Source of the DNA: Roseburia sp.
GTDB taxonomy: Bacteria; Bacillota; Clostridia; Lachnospirales; Lachnospiraceae
Reading direction: 5' to 3'
Assembly (NCBI GenBank): GCA_030844625.1
Contig: JAUUNJ010000108.1
Span: forward strand, 1 to 7,989
DNA length: 7,989 nucleotides
The translations under genes and the position numbers were made by a program. How positions within the stretch are numbered: position 1 is the first letter of the stretch; each line of letters opens with the position of its first letter. This document shows, piece after piece, positions 6,146-7,989 of this stretch. The notes under the pieces are model-generated. The model worked only from the letters and a program-made list of their open reading frames with translations. It made no database searches and was not told where the DNA came from.

Positions 6146-6781
6146 ATGAAAAATAAAAAAGGTGTGGTTGTGGAGCATGTTTACAAATCTTTTGGAAAAG
6201 AACATGTGCTGAAGGATGTAAATTTCAAAATTCTTCCGGGACATATTTTCGGCATTGTGGGAAATAACGGAAGCGGTAAAACCGTATTAATGAAGTGTAT
6301 CTGTGGATTTATGAGACCGGATAAAGGGGATGTGTATGTAAATGGAGACCATATCGGGAAAGGTTGTGATTTCCCGAGAAATCTGGGACTGATTATTGAG
6401 ACCCCGGGATTTCTGCCTGGTGTAAGCGGATATAAGAATTTAAAAATTCTGGCTGCATTAAAAGGAAGAATCGGAAGAAAGGAAATTACAGAGACATTGA
6501 ACCGGGTGGGACTTGACCCGGCAATGAAAAAACCGGTGGCAAAATATTCCTTGGGAATGCGGCAGAGACTTGGTATTGCTCAGGCAATCATGGAAGATCC
6601 GGATGTATTAATTTTAGATGAACCTTTTAACGGTCTTGATAAAGTCGGTGTAGTGCAGATGAGAGACCTGCTAAAGGAATTAAAAAATCAGGGAAAAGCA
6701 ATATTGCTGGCAAGTCATAATGCAAGGGATATTGAGGAGTTATGTGACGAAGTACATGATATGGAGGATAAATGGGAATGA
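6146..6781 (+). CDS. ABC transporter ATP-binding protein, BcrA/LanF-like, with E-loop
   Basis: 211-aa nucleotide-binding subunit that would power the two preceding permeases. It contains Walker A GNNGSGKT (39-46, Lys45), signature YSLGMRQR (134-141), Walker B VLILDEP (154-160, catalytic Glu159), D-loop FNGLDK (161-166) and H-loop ASHN (His191). At the Q-loop position the sequence reads LIIETPGF, with Glu85 where most ABC ATPases have Gln. Such an E-loop is reported for lantibiotic-immunity ATPases (NukF/NisF type) and is common in BcrA-like proteins. The protein stops about 20 residues after the H-loop, so it lacks the C-terminal extension seen in longer BcrA members. All catalytic residues are present. 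Its stop overlaps the next gene start as ATGA. Class assignment is firm; the immunity role is inferred. Confidence 0.95.
   Translation: MKNKKGVVVEHVYKSFGKEHVLKDVNFKILPGHIFGIVGNNGSGKTVLMKCICGFMRPDKGDVYVNGDHIGKGCDFPRNLGLIIETPGFLPGVSGYKNLKILAALKGRIGRKEITETLNRVGLDPAMKKPVAKYSLGMRQRLGIAQAIMEDPDVLILDEPFNGLDKVGVVQMRDLLKELKNQGKAILLASHNARDIEELCDEVHDMEDKWE
6763..6767 (+). promoter_or_regulatory. Ribosome binding site GGAGG for the CARDB-like gene
   Basis: GGAGG within the 3' end of the ATPase gene lies 4 bases from ATG 6772 and 10 bases from ATG 6778. The latter makes an ATGA stop/start overlap and is preferred; both starts are in frame and differ by two residues. Confidence 0.65.
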
Positions 6782-7752
6782 GAATATTAAAAAAAATAAT
6801 GGAAATACTACTGGTCATCACATTATCATTTCAGATGATATGCTATGCAGTTCTGGCAGATGATAAGGCGGCAGATGGTGGAGCTGCAGATAATATCCAG
6901 CCCGCCTTTGAACCGAAAGTGATGATAGAGTCCTATACATTTCCCACAAAAAAAATATATGCCGGTGATGAGGTTACTGTTGATATTACCTTGGTGAATA
7001 CAAGCAGAACAGCGGCAGTAAAAAACATGATGGTTACTGCAGGAATTGAAAACGAATTTATGGAACTGACACGCACAACAGACAGTATTTATATTCCACA
7101 AATAAATGCCGGTGGAAAGTATGTAGTTTCATATAGTTTTAAGACGAAAGTGGCTACACCGCCCGGACAGTATGATCTGTCGCTGGCAATGGAGTATGCC
7201 GATAAAGATGGAACTTCATATAGTGCAAACGGTAAGGTGAAGGTAAATGTGGCACAAAAAGCGAAGATTAAGTTTGATCCGTTGATTATAAGTCCGGAAG
7301 CAGAAATCGGAGATACCATCGAGGCACAGGTCAATGCTATGAATCTGGGACGCGGAAAAGTTTACAATGTAAGAGCCAAAATCAAAGCAGATGGGCTGAC
7401 GCCAAAGGGAACAATTTACATAGGGGATATTGAAGCAGGCGAGATGGGGACAGGAAGCGTTCAGGTACTGGTGGGCGGTATGACCCAAAGCGATGAATCT
7501 TATGGAATGACAAACGGAACGGTAACTTTCTACTATGAGAATGAGTCCGGGAAAAAAAGTAAAATCAAAAAAAATTTTTCTGTGGATATAAAGGAACTGT
7601 CAGTTTCTGAAGAGAATGTTAAAGAGGATGACACAAACCAGTGGTGGATTGCCATGGCTGTAATCATAGGAATTGTCTGTGTATTTGCAGGATATGGAAC
7701 AATCCTTGTCATTAAGAAAAAGAATGGAGAAAAACATGAAATGGCTGCGTAA
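6778..7752 (+). CDS. Membrane-anchored extracellular protein with two CARDB/Ig-like domains
   Basis: 324-aa exported protein. N-terminal signal peptide MRILKK plus a hydrophobic stretch, with likely cleavage after AVLA (Ala27). Two beta-rich repeats follow, about 45-158 and 163-272. The first contains PTKKIYAGDEVTVDITLVNT; the second contains ISPEAEIGDTIEAQVNAMN. Both have the proline/glycine-turn followed by 'valine-x-x-x-asparagine' pattern of CARDB/COG1361-type adhesion modules. A linker, a membrane helix about 290-312 (after NQWW) and a basic tail KKKNGEKHEMAA anchor it with the C-terminus inside. It overlaps the ATPase gene by 4 bases and the next gene by 17, so it is part of the same operon. 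Proteins of this build often accompany FtsX/MacB-type permeases, probably as an extracellular partner; this is inference. ATG 6772 is an alternative start. Confidence 0.88.
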   Translation: MRILKKIMEILLVITLSFQMICYAVLADDKAADGGAADNIQPAFEPKVMIESYTFPTKKIYAGDEVTVDITLVNTSRTAAVKNMMVTAGIENEFMELTRTTDSIYIPQINAGGKYVVSYSFKTKVATPPGQYDLSLAMEYADKDGTSYSANGKVKVNVAQKAKIKFDPLIISPEAEIGDTIEAQVNAMNLGRGKVYNVRAKIKADGLTPKGTIYIGDIEAGEMGTGSVQVLVGGMTQSDESYGMTNGTVTFYYENESGKKSKIKKNFSVDIKELSVSEENVKEDDTNQWWIAMAVIIGIVCVFAGYGTILVIKKKNGEKHEMAA

Positions 7753-7989
7753 ATTCCTTAAACTTAGAAAACAGAATGACTATGTAAAGATTATGTCTGT
7801 TATATTTTTTACAGGTATGTTCATGCTTGGCAGTGTGGCATATAATGGAGTAAATGTTTATCAGAAATTGCACACACCAACGGAATATGTACTGAATGCG
7901 GAGCCGGATAAAATGACAAATGAGGCACTGGAGAATCTTATAAAAACAGAGGGAATCAGCAGGGCGAGCACACAGAAACAATTAGAGCT
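7736..7989 (+). CDS. Membrane protein N-terminus, possibly FtsX/MacB-like permease (3'-truncated)
   Basis: Frame open to the window end: 84 codons visible. ATG 7736 follows GGAG (7726-7729) with a 6-base spacer and overlaps the CARDB-like gene by 17 bases, so translation is probably coupled. The visible part has a basic start MKWLRKFLKLRKQND, one membrane helix at about 18-37, and then an extracytoplasmic stretch with EALENLIKTEGISRAS (64-79). A single N-terminal helix followed by an outside domain opening with 'residues leading to a Gly-Ile/Val-Ser' resembles the MacB periplasmic-domain start of FtsX-type permeases. The three C-terminal helices needed to confirm this are outside the window. 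It is real coding sequence, but the family is tentative. Confidence 0.75.
   Translation, partial: MKWLRKFLKLRKQNDYVKIMSVIFFTGMFMLGSVAYNGVNVYQKLHTPTEYVLNAEPDKMTNEALENLIKTEGISRASTQKQLE

Noticed and set aside
1..7989. CRISPR arrays, tRNA/rRNA genes, insertion sequences, phage attachment sites
   Set aside because: No regularly spaced repeats, cloverleaf-like sequence, transposase or integrase motifs, or terminal inverted repeats with target duplications were seen by reading both strands.

Overview
The window looks like a chromosomal stretch from a Gram-positive anaerobe of the Clostridia, most likely Lachnospiraceae. This is inferred from moderate-to-low GC, frequent AGA/AGG and ATA codons, strong GGAGG-type ribosome binding sites, TTG/GTG starts, a lipobox lipoprotein style and a Gram-positive-type histidine kinase. 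No species can be named from the sequence alone. All genes are on the + strand and tightly packed.

Layout. (1) Positions 1-995 hold the 3' part of a HAMP-type sensor histidine kinase whose 5' end lies outside the window. (2) Positions 996-1313 are a 318-base control region. It contains an 11-bp-period direct repeat (TTACAATTT twice) typical of an OmpR-family response-regulator site, a promoter, and an intrinsic terminator whose 5' arm and loop overlap the promoter's -10 box and predicted start point. Downstream is a leader with further stem-loops and a possible 15-codon ORF. (3) Positions 1323-4582 hold two tandem paralogous lipoproteins (515 and 536 aa). Their first 119 codons are about 91% identical, while the middles have diverged. 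(4) Positions 4593-6781 encode two ABC-2-like membrane proteins and an ABC ATPase with a glutamate in the Q-loop position (E-loop). (5) Positions 6778-7989 encode a signal-peptide protein with two Ig/CARDB-like domains and a C-terminal membrane anchor. It overlaps by 17 bases the start of a further membrane protein, possibly FtsX/MacB-like, that runs off the window.

Working model (inference). The kinase and an unseen response regulator sense an envelope-acting compound or stress and switch on the operon from the promoter at about 1105-1132. The operon's plan is sensor kinase, surface lipoprotein(s), two small permeases and an E-loop ATPase. That parallels lantibiotic and bacitracin self-protection modules (LanK, LanI, LanE/G, LanF; BcrA). 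However, the lipoproteins are much larger than known LanI proteins and carry a C-terminal region reminiscent of YycI/PepSY-type sensory lipoproteins. No lanthipeptide precursor or modification gene is visible. A second, CARDB plus FtsX-like membrane complex appears to be co-transcribed. The combination could be an uncharacterised envelope-defence or peptide-efflux system.
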